Source of the DNA: Bradyrhizobium glycinis
GTDB lineage: Bacteria > Pseudomonadota > Alphaproteobacteria > Rhizobiales > Xanthobacteraceae
Length of the DNA stretch: 64,000 bases
Direction: 5' to 3'
Assembly: GCF_016031655.1 (NCBI RefSeq)
Contig: NZ_JACCHQ010000001.1
Span: 827,020 to 891,019 of the forward strand
The notes under the pieces are model-generated. The model saw only the letters and a list, made by a program, of their open reading frames with translations, made no database searches and was not told where the DNA came from. Position numbers and translations under genes: made by a program. Of this stretch, positions 53,118-61,625 are shown piece after piece; position 1 is the stretch's first letter; the number at the start of each line of letters is the position of its first letter.

Positions 53118-54326
53118 ATGTCCATGGCCCGGCTTCGCGTCTACGACGATACCAGAGCGTTGTTCCATTTGCCTGACGGCGTGATCTATCTCGACGGCAA
53201 TTCGCTTGGGGCGCTGCCGCTGGGCGTTGCCGAGCGTGTTAACCGCGTGATCACCGCGGAGTGGGGCAACGAGCTGATCCGCGCCTGGAATACCGCCGGC
53301 TGGTATGTCCAACCGCGCCATGTCGGCGATCGCATCGCGCGGTTGATCGGTGCGGAGGCCGGCTCGGTGATGGTCGGAGACACGCTGTCCCTGAAGGTGT
53401 ATCAGGCGCTCGCCGCCGCGCTCGACATGACCCCGTCCCGCAGGATCGTCCTGTCGGATACCGGCAACTTCCCGACCGACCTCTACATGGCCGAAGGTTT
53501 GATCGCGACGCTCGGACGCGGCCATCAATTGCGCCTGGTGGCACCGGAGGAGATCGAGGGCGCATTATCCGAGGAGATCGCCGTCCTCTACCTTACCGAG
53601 GTCGACTACCGCACCGGCCGCCGCCACGACATGGCAAGGCTCACCGCGAAAGCGCATGCGCTCGGCATCGTCACGGTCTGGGATCTCGCCCATTCCGCCG
53701 GCGCGCTGCCGGTCGATCTCGCCGGGAGCGGTGCCGATTTCGCCGCGGGGTGCACCTACAAATATCTCAACGCCGGCCCCGGCGCGCCGGCCTTCCTCTA
53801 TGTCGCGCCGCGCCATGCCGACGGCGCGCGCGCCGCTCTGTCGGGATGGATGGGCCACGCAAAACCGTTTGCGTTCGAGCTTGGCTATGCGGCCGCGGGT
53901 GGGGTCGAACGCATGCGCGTCGGCACGCCGCCGGTGCTCGCCATGGCGGCGTTGGAGGCCTCGCTCGATATCTGGGACCAGGTCGACATCGCGGAGGTTC
54001 GCGCGCGTTCGCTGGCGCTGGGTGATCTCCTGATCAGTGAAGTCGAGCGCCGTTGTCCGCAACTCGAGCTGGTGACCCCGCGCGAGCATGAGCGGCGCGG
54101 GTCGCAAGTCTCCTTCGCGTTCGCCGACGGCTATGCCGCGATGCAGGCCCTGATCGCCCGCGGCGTCATCGGCGATTTCCGCGCGCCCGACATCATGCGG
54201 TTCGGCCTCACGCCGCTTTATGTCGGAGAGGACGAGATCATCCGTGCGGCCGAGATCATCGAAGAGGTGATTGCTGATGAGATTTGGCGCCGGCCGGAGT
54301 ACCAGGTCGTGAATGCGGTGACGTGA
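53118..54326 (+). CDS. kynU: Kynureninase
   Basis: A 402-residue PLP enzyme that cleaves kynurenine to anthranilate and alanine. Motifs: FHLPDGVIYLDGNSLGALP, TEVDYRTGRRHDMARLT, and FAAGCTYKYLNAGPGAPAFL with the PLP-binding Lys. ATG at 53118 lies 2 nt past the kynA stop. With kynA and the formamidase this gives tryptophan to anthranilate; no anthranilate-degrading genes follow in the window. Confidence 0.95.
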   Translation: MSMARLRVYDDTRALFHLPDGVIYLDGNSLGALPLGVAERVNRVITAEWGNELIRAWNTAGWYVQPRHVGDRIARLIGAEAGSVMVGDTLSLKVYQALAAALDMTPSRRIVLSDTGNFPTDLYMAEGLIATLGRGHQLRLVAPEEIEGALSEEIAVLYLTEVDYRTGRRHDMARLTAKAHALGIVTVWDLAHSAGALPVDLAGSGADFAAGCTYKYLNAGPGAPAFLYVAPRHADGARAALSGWMGHAKPFAFELGYAAAGGVERMRVGTPPVLAMAALEASLDIWDQVDIAEVRARSLALGDLLISEVERRCPQLELVTPREHERRGSQVSFAFADGYAAMQALIARGVIGDFRAPDIMRFGLTPLYVGEDEIIRAAEIIEEVIADEIWRRPEYQVVNAVT

Positions 54327-54429
54327 GGAAGGACGATTCTCAGATATCCGGGATGATTACCTGGGACGTCATTGCTTCGCCCCGCGCGGCAATTCACGCT
54401 GAGACAACAACCAATTGGGAGCAGTTCCG

Positions 54430-54828
54430 ATGACGCCGCTCGAGAAACTTAAAGCGATGAAGATGCCGTTCGCCGAGCTCAAGGGCGTCGAGTTTGTCGA
54501 GGCGGAGAAGGACCGCGTGGTGGCGCGGATGACGGTCCGGCCGGACCTCTGCACGCTTCACCACACCATCCACGGCGGGGCTGTGATGGCGCTGGCCGAT
54601 TCCGTCGGCGCGGCGGCGACCGTGATCAATCTGCCCGAGGACGCCAAGGGTACGACGACGCTGGAGAGTAAGACCAATTTCATCGGCGGGGCGAAGGAGG
54701 GGGCCAGGCTCATCGCCACCGCCACCCCGGTGCACAGGGGCCGGCGGACCCAGGTCTGGACCACCAGACTGGAAACCGAGGACGGCAAATTGGTCGCGGT
54801 GGTGACCCAGACCCAGCTGGTCCTGTGA
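54430..54828 (+). CDS. PaaI-type hotdog thioesterase
   Basis: A 132-residue hotdog-fold thioesterase. Key elements are HHTIHGGAVMALADSVGA (with the catalytic region) and VTQTQLVL at the end; NFIGGAKEGARLIATATPVH is the central sheet. ATG at 54430 with GGGAG upstream; ATG at 54415 is an alternative. It probably hydrolyses acyl-CoA esters; a link to the kyn genes is not shown. Confidence 0.88.
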   Translation: MTPLEKLKAMKMPFAELKGVEFVEAEKDRVVARMTVRPDLCTLHHTIHGGAVMALADSVGAAATVINLPEDAKGTTTLESKTNFIGGAKEGARLIATATPVHRGRRTQVWTTRLETEDGKLVAVVTQTQLVL

Positions 54829-54980
54829 AACTACCGGACTTTGATTTTATTCACGAATTAGTCGCGCCGGTGCCCGAAACTTGGGCAGGTCTCCGTCTTG
54901 AAAATCATGGTGCGATGCACAATATAGGGGGCCTAGGGATTCGAACGCCTCCTCGAGGGAACACCAAGAGGAGTTCTGAC

Positions 54981-55589
54981 GTGGTACTTGAAGACACCGT
55001 CCGTACCATTCCCGGCTATGTACGGACCTTGATCCAGCAGGAAGAATTGCCGCTCCTGCGCGATCACCTGCTAAGGCTTGATGCCGGCAGCCGGCATGAC
55101 CGTTTCAACGGCTTTCTCGACGACAGCTTCATCGAGCGCTACGCCGCCCGCTGCGCCGAGGACGGCACCGTGATCGTTGCCTATATCGTCGATGGCGTGG
55201 TGCGCGGCGCGGCCGAGCTGCACCCGCCGGAGGACGGTTCCTTGCCGGAGGTCGCCTTCAGCGTGGAAGCCTCCGCGCGCCGCCAGGGCGTCGGCACCGT
55301 GCTGTTCCGCCGCCTGATCGCAGAGGCGCGCTGGAAGGGCTACAAGCAGCTGCGCATCACGACGGGCGCGGACAATCATGCGATGCGGGCGCTCGCCAGG
55401 AAGTTCGGGGCCCATCTGGCTTTCCGCCACGGTGAATCGACCGGCACGATCGACCTCGCCAAGAAGACGCCCGAGGCCGAGCTTGCCGATCTCGCGGCCT
55501 CGCCGTTCACGGCCGGGCGCGCGCTCCTCAGCTTCAACAGCACGTGTTGGAAGCTGATCTCGAGCATGTACGGCAATCGCGCCGCATAG
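54981..55589 (+). CDS. GNAT family N-acetyltransferase
   Basis: About 202 residues with a GNAT core: VEASARRQGVGTVLFRRLI is motif A with the acyl-CoA loop R-R-Q-G-V-G, and ITTGADNHAMRALARKFGAH the C-terminal element. GTG at 54981 has GAGGAG 8 nt upstream and gives the expected length; the frame is open through 54825, but that extension is unlike GNAT proteins and includes a promoter-like region. A bidirectional terminator follows. Substrate unknown. Confidence 0.87.
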   Translation: MVLEDTVRTIPGYVRTLIQQEELPLLRDHLLRLDAGSRHDRFNGFLDDSFIERYAARCAEDGTVIVAYIVDGVVRGAAELHPPEDGSLPEVAFSVEASARRQGVGTVLFRRLIAEARWKGYKQLRITTGADNHAMRALARKFGAHLAFRHGESTGTIDLAKKTPEAELADLAASPFTAGRALLSFNSTCWKLISSMYGNRAA

Positions 55590-55614
55590 CCCGGAAATTG
55601 CGGTCAGGAATCAC

Positions 55615-55643
55615 AAAGCGGACCGGCAAGGCCGGTCCGCTTT
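55615..55643. terminator. Bidirectional terminator hairpin
   Basis: 13-bp perfect stem AAAGCGGACCGGC / GCCGGTCCGCTTT with a 3-nt loop between the convergent GNAT and 55670-55969 genes, bounded by A and T runs. Confidence 0.85.
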
Positions 55644-55669
55644 CGTGTTCGATGCGATGAAACGAATGC

Positions 55670-55969
55670 TCAGCTGCGCGTGGCGGCGCCGAAGCGGCGG
55701 ACGACGCGGCGTTCGACCACGACGGAGCGCTGCGCGCCCTGTTCGCCGGCGATCACGCGCGTGGCCGTGATGCGGCTGTTGGTGCGGGCTTGCTTTTTCA
55801 CCTCGGCCTGGACGACGTCGAGCGGCATCCCCATCAAGGCTGCGGCGATCTCAGCCTGCTGCGCCTGGTCGTCAGTGATGCCGACAGCGGCGAAGATCGC
55901 CTCGTCCAGGGTCGGGGGATCGTGGCGGACGCGCCGCGTGCCATATTTGGTATTCCAGTCTGCGCTCAT
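55670..55969 (-). CDS. Small hypothetical protein, 99 aa
   Basis: Soluble, no signal or helices of membrane type. TLDEAIFAAVGITDDQAQQAEIAA then a basic Arg-rich C-terminus (RSVVVERRVVRRFGAATRS). The Asp-Glu-Ala-rich N-terminal part followed by a basic end suggests nucleic-acid or protein interaction. No family recognised. ATG at 55969; convergent with the GNAT gene via the terminator. Confidence 0.65.
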   Translation of the reverse strand: MSADWNTKYGTRRVRHDPPTLDEAIFAAVGITDDQAQQAEIAAALMGMPLDVVQAEVKKQARTNSRITATRVIAGEQGAQRSVVVERRVVRRFGAATRS

Positions 55970-56064
55970 AACGGCCTCATTTTGATGCCGGGATACCTAG
56001 TGCCGCCAATGTTGCATTGCAATATGAAATCGGTGTGGCATCTCAGCTATGCACCGCTCTGGTG

Positions 56065-56751
56065 TCACAGCGGTGACGCAGCACCTGCGCCGACCTCCAC
56101 CCGTTGCTGGGGCCAGCGCTTCAGGGCCGCGTGTCCGGCTTCGGTCAGCCGGTAGATTCCCCGCTCAGTGCGTTCGAACCAGCCATACACATTGTTAAGC
56201 AAGATCTTGCCGGCATCGGGGCAGTGAGCGCGCAGCTCGCGCACCGGCTTCGACCCATCGGCAAGCGCCGCCGCGCAGGACAACGCCTGCTGGCGATAGG
56301 CCGTCATGATCGGGGCGCGGGTGCTCCCGCCGAGCACGGGATCGCCCTGGCGGCGCTGATGCTCGGCGACGAGACGCGAGCGCACCTTCGGCTCGCGGCG
56401 CGGCGCCGCGGTCGGCGGCTTCACCAGCACTTCGACCTGGCCGCGATCGGTCACGCCAAGCATGCCGAAGCCGAGCCGACGGCAGAGATTGCGATAGCGC
56501 GCGTCGCACTCGCGCCCCTTGCCGCGCGCGGACATCTTCGCTGCGATCCAGACCTCGTCGCCGGCCGGCGCGCGATCGACTGCCTGCAGGATCAGCTCGA
56601 GATTAAAGGCAAGCTTGAGCTCGCCGATCACCACGACGGGTGGATCGCCGGCGCTGAGGCCGACAAGATCGCAGCCGCCGATCTCGCCCTTGACCGTGAA
56701 GCCGAGCTCTTCGAGGAAGCGTTTGACGGGCAGGTAAAGCGCGGTTTCCAA
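56065..56751 (-). CDS. DUF2161 (putative PD-(D/E)XK-type phosphodiesterase)
   Basis: A 228-residue protein matching the DUF2161 family, which is predicted to have a PD-(D/E)xK nuclease-like fold. CDLVGLSAGDPPVVVIGELKLAF contains the E-x-K motif; the C-terminal part (WFERTERGIYRLTEAGHAALKRW) looks like a winged helix. Function untested. Start ATG at 56751; flanking genes are unrelated. Confidence 0.8.
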   Translation of the reverse strand: METALYLPVKRFLEELGFTVKGEIGGCDLVGLSAGDPPVVVIGELKLAFNLELILQAVDRAPAGDEVWIAAKMSARGKGRECDARYRNLCRRLGFGMLGVTDRGQVEVLVKPPTAAPRREPKVRSRLVAEHQRRQGDPVLGGSTRAPIMTAYRQQALSCAAALADGSKPVRELRAHCPDAGKILLNNVYGWFERTERGIYRLTEAGHAALKRWPQQRVEVGAGAASPL

Positions 56752-56849
56752 GGGACGTCCGATCGGAGAATCAGTTGCAGACAGTCTAGAGCGTTCTCGG
56801 CCCCGATTGAATCGGAGCCGATGCCTCTAACGTTTCGATCGGAACGCGA

Positions 56850-57530
56850 TCACACCCGTCCACCGACCGGAATCAGGGCGCCCGTGACGCCGCTCGCGGC
56901 ATCGCTGGCGAGGAACAGGATGACTTCGGCGAGTTCGTGTGGCGTCACCCATTTGGAGAAGTCGGCTTTCGGCATGTCGGCGCGGTTGGCCTTGGTGTCG
57001 ATGATCGAGGGCAGCACCGCATTGACGGTGACCTTGCCCTTCCACTCACTTGCGAGGGCCTCGGTCAGGCGATGCACGCCGGCTTTCGATGCCGCATAGG
57101 GGCCCATCCCGTTGCCGGCCTGAAGCGCGCCCATGGCGCCGATATTGACGATGCGACCGGCCGTGGACTCGGCGAGGTGCGGCAGCGCCGCGCGCGAGGC
57201 GTTGAGCGCGGTCAGCACGTTCAGCGCATGCATGCGCTGCCACGTCGCGATGTCGCCGTCTCCGACGGTCTCGAAGGCGAAGCCGCCGGCGATGTTGATC
57301 AGTGCGTCGAGCCGGCCGAAATGTTTCGCGGCCGCATCGACAGCCGCTTTCGCTTGCGCTGGGTCGGACAGATCGACACCGCCGATCTCGATGCGTTCGG
57401 GAGTCGCGGACACTTGTGAAGGCGCGTGATCGATACAGGCCACGCGCGCGCCGCGGGACCGTGCCATCTCCGCGACGACCCTGCCGAGCGCGCCGAACGC
57501 GCCGGTCACGACAACCACTTTCCCCTGCAC
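56850..57530 (-). CDS. SDR family NAD(P)-dependent oxidoreductase
   Basis: A 226-residue short-chain dehydrogenase. The nucleotide loop VVVTGAFGALGRVVAEMARS (T-G-x3-G-x-G), NIAGGF (NNAG-like), and catalytic MGPYAASKAGVHRL (Tyr-x3-Lys) are visible, with the Ser on the GRIVNIGAMGAL strand replaced by Gly/Ala-rich context. Substrate unknown. ATG at 57530. Confidence 0.9.
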   Translation of the reverse strand: MQGKVVVVTGAFGALGRVVAEMARSRGARVACIDHAPSQVSATPERIEIGGVDLSDPAQAKAAVDAAAKHFGRLDALINIAGGFAFETVGDGDIATWQRMHALNVLTALNASRAALPHLAESTAGRIVNIGAMGALQAGNGMGPYAASKAGVHRLTEALASEWKGKVTVNAVLPSIIDTKANRADMPKADFSKWVTPHELAEVILFLASDAASGVTGALIPVGGRV

Positions 57531-57648
57531 GATTGCTCTCCATCGTTATACTTCACTGACTATTGCGCGGGGTGGATTGCGCTTGCAATGGCGGCAACAT
57601 CAAGACTGGGCTACAAATGCAACTTTAGATCGTTGAGGAGGTCATTTC

Positions 57649-58368
57649 ATGTCTGACAATTTGCCAATCGTCGAATTTCCCGCTGCGATCGTCGACCTGA
57701 CATATCCGCTGATGCGGCTCCGACAGGCGCTGGATGATAAGGGACCCGTGCGCATCGTCGCCATCGGCTCGTCGTCAACCGCCGGACGAGCCGATGTCGT
57801 CCCGTATCCCTATCGGCTGGAGATGTATTTGCGGCAGTATTTCAAGGATGTGGTGCCGCGGCCGCACATCCGGATTGACGTCCTGAACCGGGGCAAGGGC
57901 GGCGAAGAAGCAAACGAAGAGCTCGGACGCTTCGAGGACGATGTTTTTCGTGATGATCCGGCATTGGTCATTTGGCAGGTCGGAACCAACGCGGTCTTTC
58001 ATAACGATAAGTATGACGTGGAGATCGTTGCCGGGATCATCAGGAAGGGCCTAGCGCAATTACGCGCTCGCGGCTTCGAGGTTCTGGTGATCGATCCGCA
58101 ATATGTGACGAAGATGCTTTGGGATGACCGCGCCGAGCTCGCTGGCAAGATGGTCCGGCTTATCCGCGAAGCTGCCAATGAGGCAGGTGTGAATTTGTTT
58201 CGGCGTTGGTCGCTGATGCGGCACTGGCACGTGCATAACAATGTCTCGTTCGAGCAATTGATCGACCCGAGCGATCCCGACAAGCTGCACCAGAATGATT
58301 GGAGCACCCAACAAGTTTCCTTGGCGCTCAAGAACGCCATCATCAAAGCCCTCGGGCCGATGGCCTGA
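57649..58368 (+). CDS. SGNH/GDSL hydrolase family protein
   Basis: A 239-residue SGNH hydrolase. Catalytic Ser is in VRIVAIGSSSTAGR (block I), NRGKGGEEANE supplies Gly of block II, WQVGTNAVFHND the Asn of block III, and DPDKLHQNDW the Asp-x-x-His pair. No signal peptide. ATG at 57649 with GAGGAGG 11 nt upstream. AT-richer than its flanks. Substrate (ester) unknown. Convergent with the tyrosine phosphatase. Confidence 0.86.
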   Translation: MSDNLPIVEFPAAIVDLTYPLMRLRQALDDKGPVRIVAIGSSSTAGRADVVPYPYRLEMYLRQYFKDVVPRPHIRIDVLNRGKGGEEANEELGRFEDDVFRDDPALVIWQVGTNAVFHNDKYDVEIVAGIIRKGLAQLRARGFEVLVIDPQYVTKMLWDDRAELAGKMVRLIREAANEAGVNLFRRWSLMRHWHVHNNVSFEQLIDPSDPDKLHQNDWSTQQVSLALKNAIIKALGPMA

Positions 58369-58383
58369 CGCTACCGCCGCGGG

Positions 58384-59142
58384 TCACACCTGCAGATAGC
58401 GCGCCTTCAGTGCGTCTCGTTCTGCCCTGCCGAGCTTGAGCCCGTCGCGCAAATAGGCTTCGAGATCGCCATATTCGCTGTCGACCGCTTCGAATGCGGC
58501 CGCAAGGTACGAGGCCTCGACGCTGCCAATCGCGTCGAGAACATCGGCGGGTAGATCGGAGGCGTTCGACGGGTCGTGCTTGTAGTGCCGGTTGGTCAAG
58601 AGATAATCCTCGGCGATGACCTCGTCCGGCACGCCGAGTGCATGCAGGATCAGCGCGCTGGCGAAGCCGGTGCGGTCCTTGCCGGCGGTGCAGTGGATCA
58701 CGAGCGGCGCGTGATCTTCCAGCAGATGGCCGAACAGCGCGCGGAAGCTGTGCGTGTTGTGGCGCACATAATTGCGATAGGACTCTCGCATGAGCTCGAG
58801 CGCCACGGCCGCGGTCAGCGTACCCTTCGCGAGCTCGGCGCGCAGCGCGGCTACGACGGTCGGTTCGATCGGCAGCGAATGCACCGTGATCTCGTCCACG
58901 ACGCAGATGCCGGCCGCGCGCTCCTCCAGGCCACGGAAATCGAACGCGCTGCGCACGCCCAGCGCGCGGACGACCTCGATGTCGGCCGCGGTGAGCTGGC
59001 CGAGATGGTTGGAGCGGAAAATGTGCCGCCAGCGTGTGGTGCGGCCATCAATTGTCGGGTAGCCGCCGAGGTCGCGGAAATTGCTCGCACCCTGCAGGGC
59101 GAGATGGCGGGCGGGGGAGTCCTTCGGGGAGGAGTCTTGCAT
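58384..59142 (-). CDS. Tyrosine-protein phosphatase (dual-specificity type)
   Basis: A 252-residue protein phosphatase with the P-loop HCTAGKDRTG (Cys-x5-Arg, about residues 155-164) and a preceding FRDLGGYPTIDGRTTRWRH region typical of the bacterial PTP family (IphP/LipA-like). Acts on phosphotyrosine or phosphoinositide-like substrates. ATG at 59142. Divergent from the MliC-like gene. Confidence 0.9.
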   Translation of the reverse strand: MQDSSPKDSPARHLALQGASNFRDLGGYPTIDGRTTRWRHIFRSNHLGQLTAADIEVVRALGVRSAFDFRGLEERAAGICVVDEITVHSLPIEPTVVAALRAELAKGTLTAAVALELMRESYRNYVRHNTHSFRALFGHLLEDHAPLVIHCTAGKDRTGFASALILHALGVPDEVIAEDYLLTNRHYKHDPSNASDLPADVLDAIGSVEASYLAAAFEAVDSEYGDLEAYLRDGLKLGRAERDALKARYLQV

Positions 59143-59213
59143 GGGATCAGCTTGGGTTATGGTTCCACCGGATGCACGTTTGGCGTCCTTGCGGTCTATT
59201 ACAGGGGGCGATC

Positions 59214-59540
59214 ATGGGCCGGCACAAGGCCATTGTTTTGACGGTCAGTATGCTGGCGGGCGCAATGCTCGGTGCGCGGCAGGTCGATGCGCAGACCTTC
59301 CAGACTTACCGCTGCGCCGATGGTACGCAGTTCATCCTGGGCTTTTATGACTACGACAAGCGGGCTTTCGTCCAGATCGATGGCCAGCCGGTCACGCTCG
59401 CCAAGCGGTTGGCGGTTTCGGGGGCGCGCTATTCGGGGGCGGGAGTCACGCTGAGGATTCCCAAGACCGGGCCCGCCACGGTCAAGCACCTGAAGCGGCC
59501 GGTTACGGCCTGCGCGGTGGTCGAAAAGCCCGGGATCTAG
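59214..59540 (+). CDS. Exported MliC-like (C-type lysozyme inhibitor) protein
   Basis: A 108-residue exported protein. Signal peptide ends VDAQ, followed by a domain whose pattern YRCADGTQFILGFYDYDKRA, IDGQPVTLAKRLAVSGARYS and CAVVEKPGI resembles MliC/PliC lysozyme-inhibitor proteins, with two cysteines. Usual function is protection of peptidoglycan against host lysozyme. ATG at 59214; the frame is open from 59034 but only the ATG after the GGGGGCG stretch gives a signal peptide. Divergent from the phosphatase. Confidence 0.75.
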   Translation: MGRHKAIVLTVSMLAGAMLGARQVDAQTFQTYRCADGTQFILGFYDYDKRAFVQIDGQPVTLAKRLAVSGARYSGAGVTLRIPKTGPATVKHLKRPVTACAVVEKPGI

Positions 59541-59561
59541 GCGGGGGCGCACCTCGAATCA

Positions 59562-59595
59562 AAAAGGGCCGAAACGCCGTTGTTTCGACCCTTTT
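59562..59595. terminator. Bidirectional terminator hairpin
   Basis: 14-bp stem with one mismatch (AAAAGGGCCGAAAC / GTTTCGACCCTTTT) and a 6-nt loop between the convergent MliC-like and DUF2735-type genes, with A/T runs on both sides. Confidence 0.85.
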
Positions 59596-59651
59596 GCAAA
59601 CTGCCGCCGGCCGCTTGCGAAAGCCCGGCACTGTCAGACCAGCAGCTGGCA

Positions 59652-59855
59652 TCAGCGTTCCCATTTGGGCTTGGCTTCGTCGACCGCATCCTGATGATAC
59701 CAGCTGTCGCTGCAGATCGAGACGTTCGCGGGCAGCGAAGCCTGATCGGCGGGAAGGCGGGTCTCGCCATAGCGGCGTCCGGCGAGGGCCGCACGGCCGC
59801 CGACGGGGAATTGGTAGATCTTTGCAGATCCGTGACTCAGACCATTGTTCATCAT
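59652..59855 (-). CDS. DUF2735-like small protein, 67 aa
   Basis: Short soluble protein. MMNNGLSHGSAKIYQFPVGG, with S-A-K-I-Y-Q-F-P then a Gly/Arg-rich middle and a C-terminus (SICSDSWYHQDAVDEAKPKW), matches the DUF2735 family of Rhizobiales. AAGGAG lies 7 nt upstream of the ATG at 59855; ATG at 59852 also possible. The frame is open to 59933 but that extension lacks a ribosome site. Sits upstream of, but divergent from, the glnII gene. Confidence 0.72.
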   Translation of the reverse strand: MMNNGLSHGSAKIYQFPVGGRAALAGRRYGETRLPADQASLPANVSICSDSWYHQDAVDEAKPKWER

Positions 59856-60290
59856 TGCGATTCTCCTTGGTCGAAGCGCCTTGGCCTCCATGGTGCGCCC
59901 GACTCGTTCGATTGTGGTTACTGGAATCCCCATATCGGCCGCTCATCCCGGATTGGAAAGTGCTGAAAAGGAAATCAGTTTCCGCCCAATTTGTAGGCAG
60001 ATAGCCTTCTGCATCCTCCAAGGCACGCTGCTGCTGACCAACGCGTGTGCTATTCCGAAGGTTGCTGCGGAGGGGTGGCGGAGTTTGCGAAAGTTACCGG
60101 ACGTTGATGCGCGTTTCATCGGCAACGCGCCGAGTGGCGTCCGCTGCTTCTGAATCGGGCGTTTTCCGCGGGATTTTTGCAGCGCAGCTTCGCGTCAAGG
60201 TGCGCGGCTATGACGCATGGCACCGTGGAGGGCTTGTCCGCGGTGAGGAGGAGCCGGAAGCGGTGGAAAACCGCCCGTACTGCGGCCTTT
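59856..60290. other. Noncoding region upstream of glnII
   Basis: About 435 nt upstream of the sigma-54 promoter. No gene is supported. It is the natural place for NtrC enhancer sites, but I do not see a convincing TGCACC-N5-GGTGCA palindrome by eye. Confidence 0.5.
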
Positions 60291-60306
60291 TGGCACGCGA
60301 AATGCT
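60291..60306 (+). promoter_or_regulatory. Sigma-54 (-24/-12) promoter of glnII
   Basis: TGGCACGCGAAATGCT matches TGGCACG-N4-TTGC(A/T) with GG and GC separated by the required 10 nt; only one T of the -12 element differs. It lies 90 nt upstream of the glnII start. Nitrogen-limitation control by NtrC is known for glnII in Bradyrhizobium and related species. Confidence 0.75.
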
Positions 60307-60395
60307 TGGGAAGGGCCGGCCGATGATGGCCGGGTACAAACGTGCGGGGGCCCTCCCGGGCCCCCAACCTTTCGCATCATCTACAGAGAGGCTCA

Positions 60396-61430
60396 ATGAC
60401 CAAGTACAAGCTCGAGTACATCTGGCTCGACGGATATACGCCGACTCCGAATTTGCGCGGCAAAACTCAGATCAAGGAATTCGCGTCGTTCCCGACGCTC
60501 GAGCAGCTTCCGCTCTGGGGCTTCGACGGCTCCTCCACCCAGCAGGCCGAAGGCCACAGCTCCGATTGCGTGCTGAAGCCGGTCGCCGTGTTCCCGGACG
60601 GTGCGCGCACCAACGGCGTGCTGGTGATGTGCGAAGTCATGATGCCCGACGGCAAGACCCCGCATCCGTCCAACAAGCGCGCCACCATCCTGGACGACCC
60701 CGGCGCCTGGTTCGGCTTCGAGCAGGAATACTTCTTCTACAAGGACGGCCGTCCGCTCGGCTTCCCCGAGGCCGGCTATCCGGCACCGCAGGGCCCGTAC
60801 TACACCGGCGTCGGCTATAAGAACGTCGGCGACGTCGCCCGCAAGATCGTCGAAGAGCATCTCGACCTCTGCCTCGCCGCCGGCATCAACCATGAAGGCA
60901 TCAACGCGGAAGTCGCCAAGGGCCAGTGGGAATTCCAGATCTTCGGCAAAGGCTCCAAGACCGCTGCCGACCAGATGTGGATGGCCCGCTACCTGATGCT
61001 GCGCCTGACCGAGAAGTACGGCATCGACATCGAATTCCACTGCAAGCCGCTCGGCGACACCGACTGGAACGGCTCGGGCATGCACGCCAACTTCTCGACC
61101 GCCTATATGCGTGAGGTCGGCGGCAAGGAGTATTTCGAGGCCCTGATGGCCGCCTTCGAGAAGAACCTGATGGATCACATCGCCGTCTACGGCCCGGACA
61201 ACGACAAGCGTCTGACCGGCAAGCACGAGACCGCGCCGTGGAACAAGTTCAGCTACGGCGTTGCCGATCGCGGCGCCTCGATCCGCGTTCCGCACTCCTT
61301 CGTCAACAACGGCTACAAGGGCTATCTGGAAGACCGCCGTCCGAACTCGCAAGGCGACCCCTACCAGATCGCTTCGCAGATCCTGAAGACGATCTCGTCC
61401 GTGCCGACCGACAAGAAGGCCGCGGCCTAA
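60396..61430 (+). CDS. glnII: Glutamine synthetase type II (eukaryote-like)
   Basis: A 344-residue octameric GSII, converting glutamate, ammonia and ATP to glutamine. Segments: [54 protein letters not shown] and NEGINAEV-like [36 protein letters not shown]; length and pattern fit the GSII class found in Rhizobiales and plants, distinct from GlnA. ATG at 60396; the frame is open to 60342 over the leader. Preceded by a sigma-54 promoter and followed by a strong terminator. Confidence 0.97.
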   Translation: MTKYKLEYIWLDGYTPTPNLRGKTQIKEFASFPTLEQLPLWGFDGSSTQQAEGHSSDCVLKPVAVFPDGARTNGVLVMCEVMMPDGKTPHPSNKRATILDDPGAWFGFEQEYFFYKDGRPLGFPEAGYPAPQGPYYTGVGYKNVGDVARKIVEEHLDLCLAAGINHEGINAEVAKGQWEFQIFGKGSKTAADQMWMARYLMLRLTEKYGIDIEFHCKPLGDTDWNGSGMHANFSTAYMREVGGKEYFEALMAAFEKNLMDHIAVYGPDNDKRLTGKHETAPWNKFSYGVADRGASIRVPHSFVNNGYKGYLEDRRPNSQGDPYQIASQILKTISSVPTDKKAAA

Positions 61431-61475
61431 GATCCTCCCGGCCCGGGCTGGGGGGCTGGCCCGGGTTGGCTTGCA

Positions 61476-61508
61476 ATCCGCCGGAGCGCAGGCTCCGGCG
61501 GATTTTTG
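61476..61508 (+). terminator. Rho-independent terminator of glnII
   Basis: 12-bp perfect stem ATCCGCCGGAGC / GCTCCGGCGGAT with a 4-nt loop, followed by TTTTTG, 45 nt past the glnII stop. Confidence 0.9.
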
Positions 61509-61625
61509 CATTTTGATGACAACTGTCCGTGTGCCTGCCGACTTCGGCGCCGCGAAACTTGTCCATCGCCGGCGAAAGCGGGATAGAGTGCATCCGGATG
61601 CGAGCGAGGGCCGGGGACACGGCTG

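Noticed and set aside
54901..54960. tRNA-like GATTCGAAC fragment
   Set aside because: Only a T-arm-like string is present; no anticodon arm, acceptor stem or CCA context can be drawn around it.
60047..60290. NtrC enhancer sites upstream of glnII
   Set aside because: GGTGC/GCACC fragments exist (around 60200-60230) but not in the required TGCACC-N5-GGTGCA arrangement, so no site is called.
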